IMG/VR virus record: IMGVR_UViG_3300017767_000068
Location: 1-31,092 of that record
DNA length: 31,092 nucleotides
Origin: a virus
Strand: one strand, 5' to 3'
In this document: piece after piece, positions 7,337-14,158 of the stretch
Layout: every line of letters begins with the position of its first letter
Numbering within the stretch: the first letter of the stretch is position 1
Translations under genes and position numbers: made by a program
Notes under the pieces: generated by a model
What the model saw: the letters and a program-made list of their open reading frames with translations, nothing else
The model's database searches: none
What the model was told of the DNA's origin: nothing

Positions 7337-7382
7337 TTATATATGAAGAGTTTATTACTAAATTATTAACAAAGGGTAAATT

Positions 7383-7685
7383 ATGGTTACAACAATTACA
7401 TCAACAGTAGCAATTATGGTATTAGGTTATATGATATATGACAATCATAAATTAAATAAAAGATTAGACTATCTAGATATTAAATTAATGGATCTTGATG
7501 ATGCCATTGAAAGGGAATCTAAACATCTAGATGATGCTGATGAACTTATTCATGTAAAGATTAACAAAACACATTTGGATAATAATACGCAGATGAAAAA
7601 CTTACAAAATATAATAAGAAACCAAGGAGATAAAATTACCCGCCTTGAAGGTTTATTGAACGACAGCAATTGGAAGAGTTATTAG
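7383..7685 (+). CDS. Membrane-anchored coiled-coil protein, 100 aa
   Basis: One N-terminal membrane segment (about residues 3-19), then a long charged helix (residues 22-95) with heptad-like Leu/Ile spacing (KLNKRLDYLDIKLMDLDDAI). It resembles spanin- or Rz-like small proteins in layout only, with no sequence evidence for that role. Its topology is inner-membrane with the coil on one side. Confidence 0.7.
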   Translation: MVTTITSTVAIMVLGYMIYDNHKLNKRLDYLDIKLMDLDDAIERESKHLDDADELIHVKINKTHLDNNTQMKNLQNIIRNQGDKITRLEGLLNDSNWKSY

Positions 7686-7687
7686 CG

Positions 7688-7885
7688 ATGAGCAATGTCG
7701 AAGATATATTATATCAGGCATATGATGAAGGCATCTATGATGAGGTGATGAGAGTATCTAAAAGCCTATCAACACAAGATAAATATAAATGGATGGAAGT
7801 ATGTGATAGAATGGATGCAGCATATCAAATAGTTAAGGACAATAAGGGAAAGAAAAGTGGAACACATAGAAAAGGATCCAAGTAA
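7688..7885 (+). CDS. Hypothetical protein, 65 aa
   Basis: I take the ATG at 7688 over an in-frame TTG 18 nt upstream that lies inside the previous gene. The protein is acidic and helical first (VEDILYQAYDEGIYDEVM), with a strongly basic tail (KKSGTHRKGSK). No family is recognised. Confidence 0.65.
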   Translation: MSNVEDILYQAYDEGIYDEVMRVSKSLSTQDKYKWMEVCDRMDAAYQIVKDNKGKKSGTHRKGSK

Positions 7886-7889
7886 GCGA

Positions 7890-8018
7890 ATGGCAATATG
7901 TAAGGCATGTTCTAACTTCTGGAAGATAACCAGACAGTGTAGTATATGTAAATGTTTTATGATAGTTAAAACAAAGGTTCCAGGAGCTAAATGTCCGGAT
8001 AAACCAAGACAATGGTAA
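7890..8018 (+). CDS. Small Cys-rich protein, DUF6171-like
   Basis: A 42-residue protein with CxxC near the N-terminus (CKAC), a second group CSICKCF, and CP close to a terminal W. This is the spacing of the small Cys-rich phage proteins of the DUF6171 type, which presumably bind zinc. An in-frame GTG at 7857 would add MEHIEKDPSKR, which looks like authentic protein and would overlap the previous gene by 29 nt; I report the ATG start as the conservative choice. Last gene before the gene-free stretch. Confidence 0.65.
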   Translation: MAICKACSNFWKITRQCSICKCFMIVKTKVPGAKCPDKPRQW

Positions 8019-8040
8019 TCAATAAAATAAATGAAGAAAC

Positions 8041-8073
8041 ATTTGGTTATTAAATATATTTTTTGTATATTAT
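8041..8073 (+). promoter_or_regulatory. Promoter, TATATT subtype, driving a noncoding RNA
   Basis: ATTTGG at 8041-8046 lies 25 nt before TATATTAT at 8066-8073, preceded by TTTTTTG. No gene follows for 365 nt; instead a highly structured stretch ending in a T-run begins directly after it. Confidence 0.75.
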
Positions 8074-8079
8074 ATATAA

Positions 8080-8225
8080 TATAGTTACGTTATATGGAAG
8101 TCAATGGGTTCCTCTATACTTCCATAGCTTTACGAATAAAGGCCACCTTCACGTGGTGTAGAGTGTTAAGATTATAGTTGCTCACTTATATATCCAACTG
8201 ATAATCGACCGAGAGCCTTTTTTTT
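8080..8225 (+). ncRNA. Candidate structured phage noncoding RNA
   Basis: Downstream of a promoter, four helices can be drawn. P1 is TATGGAAGT (8093-8101) with ACTTCCATA (8118-8126), 9 bp. P2 is AAAGGC (8138-8143) with GCCTTT (8215-8220), 6 bp, enclosing P3 and P4 and followed by TTTTT to 8225 like an intrinsic terminator. P3 is CACC (8144-8147) with GGTG (8155-8158). P4 is GATTATAGTTG (8170-8180) with CAACT-G-ATAATC (8195-8206), 11 bp with one bulged G. There is no open frame of useful length. The start at about 8080 is inferred from the promoter. It is not a tRNA or any RNA family I recognise. Confidence 0.65.
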
Positions 8226-8231
8226 ATTTTT

Positions 8232-8358
8232 GTTCATAACTTATAAAAATAAATGCCAAAAAGCGTGTATATGTCAATTATTTTTCGTATCTTTATATTA
8301 TAAAGATGAGAGATGATTAAAAGCGATAGCTATATTAAATGTAAATTGTTCATAACTT
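8232..8358 (+). repeat. Two GTTCATAACTT elements
   Basis: Exact copies lie at 8232-8242 and 8348-8358, each about 45-55 nt upstream of a TATCTTTA box (8288 and 8395). They flank a short leader with no gene in it. Confidence 0.55.
8263..8295 (+). promoter_or_regulatory. Promoter, TATCTT subtype, weak -33
   Basis: TATCTTTA at 8288-8295 is preceded by TTTTTCG and followed by TATTATAAAG as at 519. The expected -33 position carries GCGTGT, a poor match. With the stronger promoter at 8370 it forms a tandem pair before the VWA gene. Confidence 0.5.
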
Positions 8359-8369
8359 TTTATGATTTC

Positions 8370-8402
8370 AGTAGGTTATCTCATTTATTCTTCGTATCTT
8401 TA
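8370..8402 (+). promoter_or_regulatory. Promoter of the VWA gene, TATCTT subtype
   Basis: AGTAGG at 8370-8375 lies 25 nt before TATCTTTA at 8395-8402, with CTTCG immediately upstream. It is nearly identical to the promoter at 497-529. A 36-nt leader precedes the ATG at 8439. Confidence 0.75.
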
Positions 8403-8438
8403 TCATAGATAAAGAGAGATAATAAAACAATAAATTAT

Positions 8439-10535
8439 ATGCAATACAATAACAATTCAAATTCATCATGGTGGCTAGGAGATAGCCTATTCGATAATAA
8501 TAATGTAGATATCCTTACTGGTTTAGAGGTAAAGGATAAGACACAAGATTTAATTAAGCTTGCTGGTTATCGAAGAGCAATAGCTAATTTCGTTAATATA
8601 GTTACAGGTAAAAATGTTCCTGTATATTTTAGTGGTTCAGATTCTTATACGGATGGTAAAGCGGTTAATATATCTGCTTCATTAAAAGATAAAGATTTTG
8701 ATGCTGCTGTTGGTTTAGCTTTACATGAGGGATCTCATATTAAGTTAACAGATTTTCAAGTGTTAAAGGATTTTCTTAGGAAGGATGATATTCTTAATGA
8801 TGAAATCGAATTGGTAAATAATATTGCTAAAAAGTATTTTGATCATTTAAGAAATGATCATCAATATCAAACGGATAAAACATTTAGATATATTAGAGAT
8901 CATGTTAAGCCATTATTAAATATAGTAGAGGATAGAAGAATTGATAATTTTATTTTTAAGTCTGCTCCTGGTTATAAAGGTTATTATCATGCATTATATG
9001 AAAAGTATTTTAATGCTAAGATAATTGATAAAGGTCTTATGTCTTCGGAGAAGAGAGATCTTGATTGGGATTCTTATATGTTTAGAATTTGTAATATTAC
9101 AAATGAGAATAGAGATCTTGATGCATTACCTGGATTAAGAAAGATTTGGAAAATAATGGATCTTAAAAATATTGGTAAGATAAAAAATACAGAAGATGCT
9201 CTTAAGATTGCATTGGAAATATTTTATGAAGTAGAGGAAAATATACCTGCACCTGATTTATTTCAGAAAGATGATAATACAGGGGATGAAGAATCCAATG
9301 ATGATAATAGAGGAGAAGATTCGGATTGTCAAGGTGATAATTTAGGATGTTCAAGTCCTAAAGGATCTATTGAAGGCGATAGTGATGATGATGGTTCGAA
9401 GGCTGAAGGAGAAGAAGCTAAGAAGTCTGGTGGTTCAAGTTCGGTTGGTAATGGTCCTATGTCTCCTCCTCAGAATAGAAAATTAGCTAATGCTATTAAG
9501 AAGCAGGAAGATTTTATTCGTGGTGAGATAAAGAAAACAAAAATGAATAAAACGGATCAAAAGAAAATGAAGGCTTTAGAAGAGTCGGGTTCGGAAATTA
9601 AAAAGGTAGGATCCACGTATTTTAATAGATGGGTGAGTAAAAATAAAAAGCCTGATACAGAATGTATTGTTATTAATAAATTAACAAAAGGGTTAATTGA
9701 TAGTGGTGGTTATGATTTTTTGATTAGTCATGAATATCATAGATGGAGAAAGGAAGCAAATGCGGAAGCCATAGTAAAGGGTATTAGATTAGGTACGATG
9801 CTCGGTAAGAAATTAAAATTAAGAAGTGAAGAAAGAAATACTAAATTTTCTAGATTAGATTCTGGTAAGATTGATAAGAGATTAATCGCTTCATTAGGTT
9901 ATGGTGCGGAGAGAGTATTTCAGCAGGTAATGAATGATAAATATACTCCTGCTAATGTTCATATTAGTATTGATGCTAGTGGTTCGATGAGTGGAGATAA
10001 ATGGTATTCTAGTCAGACAGCAGTGGTTGCTATTGCTAAGGCAGCTTCGATGGTGGATAATTTAGATATACAATTATCATATAGAACAACAACAGGTAAG
10101 GAAGGAATACCTTGTGTGATGATTGCTTATGATTCTAGAGTAGATAAATTTAATAAGATTAGAAGTTTGTTTAAGTATATTACACCTTCTTCTTTAACAC
10201 CTGAAGGTTTAACATTCGAAGCTATTCAAAATCATTTAGTAAAAGCTTCTGGGGATAGAGAAAGTTATTTTATTAATTTCTCTGATGGAGAACCTTATTG
10301 TAATCCTAAAGGATTTTATTATGCAGGTGATGAAGCTGCAGCTCATACGAAAGGTGAGATTGATAAAATGAGAAAGAAAGGTATTAAGGTTCTTAGTTAT
10401 TTCATTTCAGGATATAAGAGAGATGAGGTAGGTAGTACATTTAGAAAGATGTATGGTAAGTCATCAGCTAATGTTGATGTATCTTCATTAGTGCCATTAG
10501 CAAAGACATTAAATAATTTATTTCTAACTAAATAA
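8439..10535 (+). CDS. CobT-like VWA protein with HExxH metallopeptidase-like domain
   Basis: A 698-residue protein in three parts. The N-terminal domain has HEGSH at 96-100 and an ED-RRID segment at 164-169, the arrangement of zinc-metallopeptidase-like domains fused to VWA modules, where the later Glu can be the third ligand. A disordered acidic linker (about 280-345) rich in Asp, Ser and Gly follows. The C-terminal VWA domain carries the MIDAS motif DASGS at 512-516 and a further Asp at 616 (FSDGE). It is the natural partner of the AAA+ ATPase at 1107-2276, as in CobS/CobT and MoxR/VWA pairs. Whether the HExxH is catalytic is unknown. It has tandem promoters of its own. Confidence 0.85.
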   Translation: MQYNNNSNSSWWLGDSLFDNNNVDILTGLEVKDKTQDLIKLAGYRRAIANFVNIVTGKNVPVYFSGSDSYTDGKAVNISASLKDKDFDAAVGLALHEGSHIKLTDFQVLKDFLRKDDILNDEIELVNNIAKKYFDHLRNDHQYQTDKTFRYIRDHVKPLLNIVEDRRIDNFIFKSAPGYKGYYHALYEKYFNAKIIDKGLMSSEKRDLDWDSYMFRICNITNENRDLDALPGLRKIWKIMDLKNIGKIKNTEDALKIALEIFYEVEENIPAPDLFQKDDNTGDEESNDDNRGEDSDCQGDNLGCSSPKGSIEGDSDDDGSKAEGEEAKKSGGSSSVGNGPMSPPQNRKLANAIKKQEDFIRGEIKKTKMNKTDQKKMKALEESGSEIKKVGSTYFNRWVSKNKKPDTECIVINKLTKGLIDSGGYDFLISHEYHRWRKEANAEAIVKGIRLGTMLGKKLKLRSEERNTKFSRLDSGKIDKRLIASLGYGAERVFQQVMNDKYTPANVHISIDASGSMSGDKWYSSQTAVVAIAKAASMVDNLDIQLSYRTTTGKEGIPCVMIAYDSRVDKFNKIRSLFKYITPSSLTPEGLTFEAIQNHLVKASGDRESYFINFSDGEPYCNPKGFYYAGDEAAAHTKGEIDKMRKKGIKVLSYFISGYKRDEVGSTFRKMYGKSSANVDVSSLVPLAKTLNNLFLTK

Positions 10536-10542
10536 TAATAAT

Positions 10543-10989
10543 ATGAAAAAGAAAATTTGTTACATTGATATGGATGGAGTCTTATGTGATTTTTATGGAG
10601 CCATCCAAAAGCATCCTGATAAGGATAAGTATAGTAAAAGTACATATGATATGATGCCTGGTATATTTGATAATTTGGATCCTATGCCTGGCGCTATAGA
10701 TGCATTTGAAAAATTGTTTGAAATGTTTGATGTATATATTTTATCTACTCCACCGTGGAGAAATCCTGATGCATGGATACATAAAAAGAATTGGATTGAA
10801 AAGTATATTCCTAAAGCTAAAAGAAGATTAATATTAAGTCATCATAAAAATTTAGCAAAGGGTGATTATCTTATTGATGATACCTTTTATAGAGGTCAAA
10901 AGGATTTTGAAGGCGAATGGTTACATTTCGGATCTAAAAAATATCCAGGATGGGATAGTGTAATGGAATATATGAACAAGCAGGTATAA
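10543..10989 (+). CDS. 5'(3')-deoxyribonucleotidase, HAD superfamily
   Basis: A 148-residue NT5C-type HAD hydrolase. Motif I is DMDGV at 9-13 with the nucleophile D9 and acid/base D11. Motif II is the Ser-Thr in YILSTPPW, followed by the family hallmark NPxAWxxKxxW. A LILSHHKNL segment supplies the Lys, and LIDD is motif IV. It removes phosphate from deoxynucleoside monophosphates in the cytoplasm and is common in phages that manage dNTP pools. It follows the VWA gene by 7 nt. The family is confident. Confidence 0.88.
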   Translation: MKKKICYIDMDGVLCDFYGAIQKHPDKDKYSKSTYDMMPGIFDNLDPMPGAIDAFEKLFEMFDVYILSTPPWRNPDAWIHKKNWIEKYIPKAKRRLILSHHKNLAKGDYLIDDTFYRGQKDFEGEWLHFGSKKYPGWDSVMEYMNKQV

Positions 10990-11066
10990 TATGGTTACAG
11001 TGGCTCCCTACTTACATATGTGTGTGAGTTAGAGATCTCTTGTTAAATCAACTAAAAATAGCAAAT

Positions 11067-11303
11067 ATGGATATAAATCCAGACGATATAACAGCACAAG
11101 ATTTAATAGATAAGTTAAATGAATTAAGTAGTTCATGGTATAATATGATGTATAAAGTTATACTAGAAGATATCACTATGTGGAATGAATGGCCTGGTTC
11201 AAAATATAAGAAAAGAAGGCTTCTTGATGAGATTATAGAGTATTATATTACAACCGAGGAGTATGAAAAATGTGCTAAATTAACGAAGTTGAAAGAATGG
11301 TAG
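11067..11303 (+). CDS. Member of a three-copy small-protein family (78 aa)
   Basis: I chose the ATG at 11067 over an in-frame TTG at 11040. The C-terminus (LLDEIIEYYITTEEYEKCAK, then KLKEW) is the same module seen at 5811-6134 and 14643-14894. The N-terminal part differs from both and contains a Trp/Met-rich stretch. The 3' end overlaps the next gene by 7 bp. Function unknown. Confidence 0.75.
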   Translation: MDINPDDITAQDLIDKLNELSSSWYNMMYKVILEDITMWNEWPGSKYKKRRLLDEIIEYYITTEEYEKCAKLTKLKEW

Positions 11304-11545
11304 GCACTATTTATATACCTATGGCAACTAACAGAAAGGTTGAGATTCTTCTCACCAGGAAACGTGATGTCGAGCGAGAGCTAAAAGTTATAAGAGATAA
11401 ATGTAAACACGAAATTAAAGTGATTCGTTTGATCCCAAAAAATCTTTCACCCTCGCAGGTTGATATAAGATGGGTTTGTGAGGGCTGTGATACAACTCTT
11501 GGCTACCCAACAGAAATGGAAGTAAAGAATTATATAAGCAATTAA
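11297..11545 (+). CDS. Small zinc-binding protein, 82 aa
   Basis: The central part is a charged helix (VERELKVIRDKC). It is followed by a probable zinc site: C-x-H (CKH) and, about 28 residues later, CEGC with the ending LGYPT. The C-H plus CxxC set fits a single zinc knuckle or ribbon. The start is either the ATG at 11297, inside the previous gene's end, or the ATG at 11321. No named family; the zinc site is inferred from spacing. Confidence 0.7.
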   Translation: MVGTIYIPMATNRKVEILLTRKRDVERELKVIRDKCKHEIKVIRLIPKNLSPSQVDIRWVCEGCDTTLGYPTEMEVKNYISN

Positions 11546-11551
11546 GGAGTT

Positions 11552-12031
11552 ATGAATATGAAAACAGAAACACATGAAATCCAAGATTTAGAAGTATGTC
11601 CAAGATGTGGATATGCTCATGCAATCAAAACCACCTCACCAGAAACCTTAGCAGAAACATTATTATGTACAAGATGTGGAACCCAGGTTAGATCTGAAGT
11701 AGAAAATTTAGAAGATAGATTATATAAAAGAGGTCCTAAGAAAGGAACAGAGAAAGCTAAGTGGAAAGCGAAGTATAATCATTACACAATTAATCCTATA
11801 GCACAATTCAAATTAAAAGAAAAAGATATGATAGGTTATCAGATGGGTCCTGTTCCTACTGATAATGATCTTGTTAATTTTCGTACCAATGTAAAAGATA
11901 ATTTGGATAAATTAGTATATGCTAGGGTTACCTATTTAGCTAGTGAATCCGAATTGATAGGAAAGTGGGTAGAAGAGGATTTAATAACAGGAGACATAAA
12001 GGAATTTAGTAAAGAACCAAAAATAATATAA
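11552..12031 (+). CDS. Zinc-ribbon protein, 159 aa
   Basis: AAGGAG lies 3-8 nt before the ATG. CPRCGY at 16-21 and CTRCGT at about 39-44 form a classical C4 zinc ribbon. A basic linker (RGPKKGTEKAKWK) and a 75-residue C-terminal domain of unknown fold follow. The ribbon suggests nucleic-acid or protein binding; no enzyme motif is seen. The next gene begins at the base after its stop. Confidence 0.75.
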   Translation: MNMKTETHEIQDLEVCPRCGYAHAIKTTSPETLAETLLCTRCGTQVRSEVENLEDRLYKRGPKKGTEKAKWKAKYNHYTINPIAQFKLKEKDMIGYQMGPVPTDNDLVNFRTNVKDNLDKLVYARVTYLASESELIGKWVEEDLITGDIKEFSKEPKII

Positions 12032-12370
12032 ATGAATATAAATGAGTTACGTGAATTTCCTACAGAAAAGAAAAGGAAATTATTCACAAAATTGAAAAAG
12101 AAGGTTACAAAGGTATATCCAAGAGCAACTACAAGCAGACAATTAGATGGTAGATATTTTGTATCAAATGGTATAGGAGGAGTATTGGGTGATGATCTAA
12201 TGATTCCACCATCTAAGACTATATGGGAAGCATGGTATAATGCTGCTGAGTATGGAGTTAAATTATCCAGGAATATAAGACGAACACATCCTGATAAATT
12301 TACAGGAGAAATGGTAGAAGCTAAAATTAACCGTATAAATAAAAGACGCGGTAATAGATATAAATCATAA
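12032..12370 (+). CDS. Hypothetical basic protein, 112 aa
   Basis: A strongly basic protein with an N-terminal Lys-rich helix (TEKKRKLFTKLKKKVTK). A middle segment (GRYFVSNGIGGVLGDDLMIP) and WEAWYNAAEYG follow, with an Arg/Lys-rich C-terminus. No family is recognised. The WxAWxxA signature is reminiscent of other short phage proteins. It is the last gene before the promoter at 12374. Confidence 0.7.
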   Translation: MNINELREFPTEKKRKLFTKLKKKVTKVYPRATTSRQLDGRYFVSNGIGGVLGDDLMIPPSKTIWEAWYNAAEYGVKLSRNIRRTHPDKFTGEMVEAKINRINKRRGNRYKS

Positions 12371-12373
12371 AAC

Positions 12374-12406
12374 AGTAGGATATTACAAATAAATTTTGTA
12401 TATTAT
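12374..12406 (+). promoter_or_regulatory. Promoter, TATATT subtype
   Basis: AGTAGG at 12374-12379 lies 25 nt before TATATTAT at 12399-12406, preceded by ATTTTG. It is 28 nt upstream of the ATG at 12435 and four bases after a stop codon. Confidence 0.75.
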
Positions 12407-12434
12407 ATATAATTAATCAATAAATAATAAAAAG

Positions 12435-12710
12435 ATGAATCAGAAGTTTAGAGGCAGTGTTGCCCAAGCGGGATTGCATACGCACCCAAGAGAAAAAAAG
12501 TATGGAAATTTATGGAACCAAATCGATTTCGAAATTAAAGAAGGAATGAGAGGAGATGGTAAGGATGGATACAATAATACTACAATCGGAGAATTAGTGA
12601 TTGGAGATATTAGAGTGCCACTAACGTTTACTGAATGTAGTAAGATAGGAGACGTATTAGAGGCAGGTAAACATTCTTATAAGGTTGCAAAAAGTTTAGG
12701 TACATTATAG
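12435..12710 (+). CDS. Hypothetical protein, 91 aa
   Basis: A soluble small protein with a beta-rich look in its second half (IGELVIGDIRVPLTFTECS) and a helical end. The HTHPREKK segment near residue 16 is basic. No family is recognised. It leads the unit behind the promoter at 12374-12406 and is followed by GGAGATAAT and the next gene. Confidence 0.75.
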   Translation: MNQKFRGSVAQAGLHTHPREKKYGNLWNQIDFEIKEGMRGDGKDGYNNTTIGELVIGDIRVPLTFTECSKIGDVLEAGKHSYKVAKSLGTL

Positions 12711-12718
12711 GAGATAAT

Positions 12719-12925
12719 ATGGAATTAACAGGAATTATATTAGCAGTTGTCGGAGCCCTTGTCGGAGCTCTGGCTTCTTTTTGGTATTTTAGTAACAAAA
12801 TTAGTGAATTAAAAGATAGAATGCTAGATAAAGATTTAGTAATCAGTCTACTGAAAACTAATACTAATAAGACTAAAAAGAATGCATATAAGGCACCTAG
12901 AAAGGTGAAAGCCAAGGTGCAATAA
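12719..12925 (+). CDS. Small membrane protein with basic tail, 68 aa
   Basis: AGGAG lies 5-10 nt before the ATG. Residues 5-25 form one membrane helix rich in Gly, Ala and Val; the rest is a charged helix ending in a Lys-rich tail (KAPRKVKAKVQ). The protein at 13907-14158 has the same layout. A holin or holin-like role is possible on size and topology alone, but nothing specific supports it. Confidence 0.7.
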   Translation: MELTGIILAVVGALVGALASFWYFSNKISELKDRMLDKDLVISLLKTNTNKTKKNAYKAPRKVKAKVQ

Positions 12926-12930
12926 TTAAG

Positions 12931-13017
12931 TGTTCGTGTATAGAAGATTATATGACAATATATAAAAAACCTGCGGGTTATAATTATACTCAGTAAGATT
13001 CGGTGCACGAATATTTT
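12931..13017 (+). ncRNA. Structured leader or small RNA before the OMP gene
   Basis: TGTTCGTG (12931-12938) pairs with CACGAATA (13006-13013), 8 bp with one G-U, followed by TTTTATT. Inside, AACC (12968-12971) and GGTT (12976-12979) form a 4-bp hairpin with a TGCG loop, and TTATAT can pair with ATATAA around 12948-12964. There is no frame here. It could be a terminator-closed small RNA from the upstream unit or a structured leader of the outer-membrane protein gene. Confidence 0.4.
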
Positions 13018-13069
13018 ATTAACAATTAACTATGAAGGTAAATTTTAATTTATAAAGGAGAGAAAAAAT

Positions 13070-13504
13070 ATGAGAAATTTATTTTTAACACTAACATTAG
13101 CATGCGCTACAATGTTTGCTTCAGCTCAAAATTTTATGGTAGTGACTACCTATAATGCTGCAGAGGAAGGCGAATCATTTGAAGTTGCAAATTTAACAGA
13201 CAATATGGGTATCGGATATAAAATAGGTGATACTTATGTTGTTGGTCTAGTAAAGAATGGCGAAGACGCTGAAGGTAATACTAATTATGATCTTTGGGGT
13301 AGATACAATTGGAATGCAAATATGTATGTTGCAGTTCAAGCGCCAACCGAAGAGATGATGGACAATTTAACAATTGGCCTTGGTTACTCTTTCGCTGTGT
13401 GGAATGGTTTACATGTTGAACCAAATTACAGCATGGGTCTTAAAGAAGACGAAAACGGGGAACGAGAAGGTAGCTTCAACCTAGGGTTGGCATACCGATT
13501 CTAA
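13070..13504 (+). CDS. Phage-encoded outer-membrane beta-barrel protein
   Basis: A 144-residue protein with a clear Sec signal peptide (positively charged start, hydrophobic LFLTLTLACATMF, cleavage after FASA leaving Q at +1). The mature part is made of alternating, amphipathic aromatic and Gly-rich strands (YDLWGRYNWNANMYVAVQA) and ends AYRF; a terminal Phe is the classic barrel-assembly signal. The strong AAAGGAG implies high expression. At about 120 mature residues it would make a small barrel of perhaps 8 strands. It is probably inserted in the host outer membrane and may mask or exclude receptors; that function is inferred. A hairpin follows the gene. Confidence 0.8.
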   Translation: MRNLFLTLTLACATMFASAQNFMVVTTYNAAEEGESFEVANLTDNMGIGYKIGDTYVVGLVKNGEDAEGNTNYDLWGRYNWNANMYVAVQAPTEEMMDNLTIGLGYSFAVWNGLHVEPNYSMGLKEDENGEREGSFNLGLAYRF

Positions 13505-13537
13505 TAATCCCATAATGGGGACCCTTCATAGTTAATA

Positions 13538-13551
13538 GGACAATAGTGTCC
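13538..13551 (+). other. Small hairpin after the OMP gene
   Basis: GGACA and TGTCC pair around an ATAG loop. CCCA-TAA-TGGG just upstream forms another 4-bp hairpin. Neither is followed by a T-run, so they are not ordinary terminators; mRNA 3'-end stabilisation is possible. Confidence 0.35.
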
Positions 13552-13590
13552 AATAACAAGTAGGACGACAAAAATATAGGAGATTTTAAC

Positions 13591-13815
13591 ATGGATAATG
13601 TAATCAAATATGTAAGTGGATTCTTTACAGGATTAGGAACAGTCTTAATGGCAGTTCTTCCAGTAACAATCCTTTGGTACATCTTAACAGGTGGATCAGT
13701 TTTCGGAATGGATGTAGTAGCTAACTTAACAGCACTTATCACATCATTAGGTAATGGTGGATTTGTAGGGTTAATTGTATTAGTTTTACTAGCTTCTTTT
13801 TTCGTTAAGAAGTAA
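13591..13815 (+). CDS. Two-TM membrane protein, 74 aa
   Basis: AGGAGAT lies 9-15 nt before the ATG. Two membrane helices at about residues 14-34 and 52-71 are joined by a GGSVFGMDVVANL loop, with a short KK end. This has the look of a conserved phage inner-membrane protein, and two-TM proteins of this size include holins; no diagnostic motif is present. It lies between two RNA hairpins. Confidence 0.75.
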   Translation: MDNVIKYVSGFFTGLGTVLMAVLPVTILWYILTGGSVFGMDVVANLTALITSLGNGGFVGLIVLVLLASFFVKK

Positions 13816-13827
13816 TTGTATAATTTT

Positions 13828-13883
13828 GTAGAAGTGGTAGGCGGTATAATTTACATCCCGTATTTATATCGTCTACCTTCTAC
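13828..13883 (+). other. Long hairpin, about 20 base pairs
   Basis: GTAGAAG (13828-13834) pairs with CTTCTAC (13877-13883). After a TG bulge, GTAGGCG (13837-13843) pairs with CGTCTAC (13870-13876). GTATAA (13844-13849) then pairs with TTATAT (13864-13869). The loop is 14 nt. It fills the gap between two membrane-protein genes and is not followed by a T-run (TTAAAAAG). Confidence 0.65.
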
Positions 13884-13906
13884 TTAAAAAGAATAAAGGG
13901 AAAAAT

Positions 13907-14158
13907 ATGTTATATGCAATAGCAGGAGTACTAGGTTTATTAGCAGGAATAATATCGGCTAATTATGTAAACAATAAAAGAAAAGGTGAATTAGATAAAG
14001 TTATAGATGAGCTTAGAAGAAAGTTAACACTATCTAAGACTAGAAGACCTTCCAGAAACTATAAAAGAAATGGCAAAAAGAAAGCGGCAGTCATCGTCAG
14101 CAAAAAAGCTAACGTGGGTGGAAAAGGAAAAGCGAAAAAAGCTAAAGCAATTAGCTGA
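13907..14158 (+). CDS. Small membrane protein with long basic tail, 83 aa
   Basis: AAAGGG lies 7-12 nt upstream. One membrane helix at residues 2-20, a charged helix, then a tail of about 40 residues that is almost entirely Lys, Arg, Gly and Ala. The last 89 nt overlap the next gene in another frame; the tail may owe its composition to that overlap. The layout matches 12719-12925. The head of the protein is convincing, the tail less so. Confidence 0.55.
   Translation: MLYAIAGVLGLLAGIISANYVNNKRKGELDKVIDELRRKLTLSKTRRPSRNYKRNGKKKAAVIVSKKANVGGKGKAKKAKAIS

Noticed and set aside
10397-10645. Minus-strand open frame over the end of the VWA gene
   Set aside because: It is the shadow of two well-supported plus-strand genes; no minus-strand gene in the window has independent support.
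10991-11032. 13-codon open frame after the deoxyribonucleotidase gene
   Set aside because: Too short, without a ribosome-binding site or any feature above chance.
12628-13008. Minus-strand 126-aa open frame
   Set aside because: Hydrophobic and Leu-rich only because it mirrors AT-rich plus-strand genes and an intergenic structure; no promoter or ribosome-binding site on that strand.
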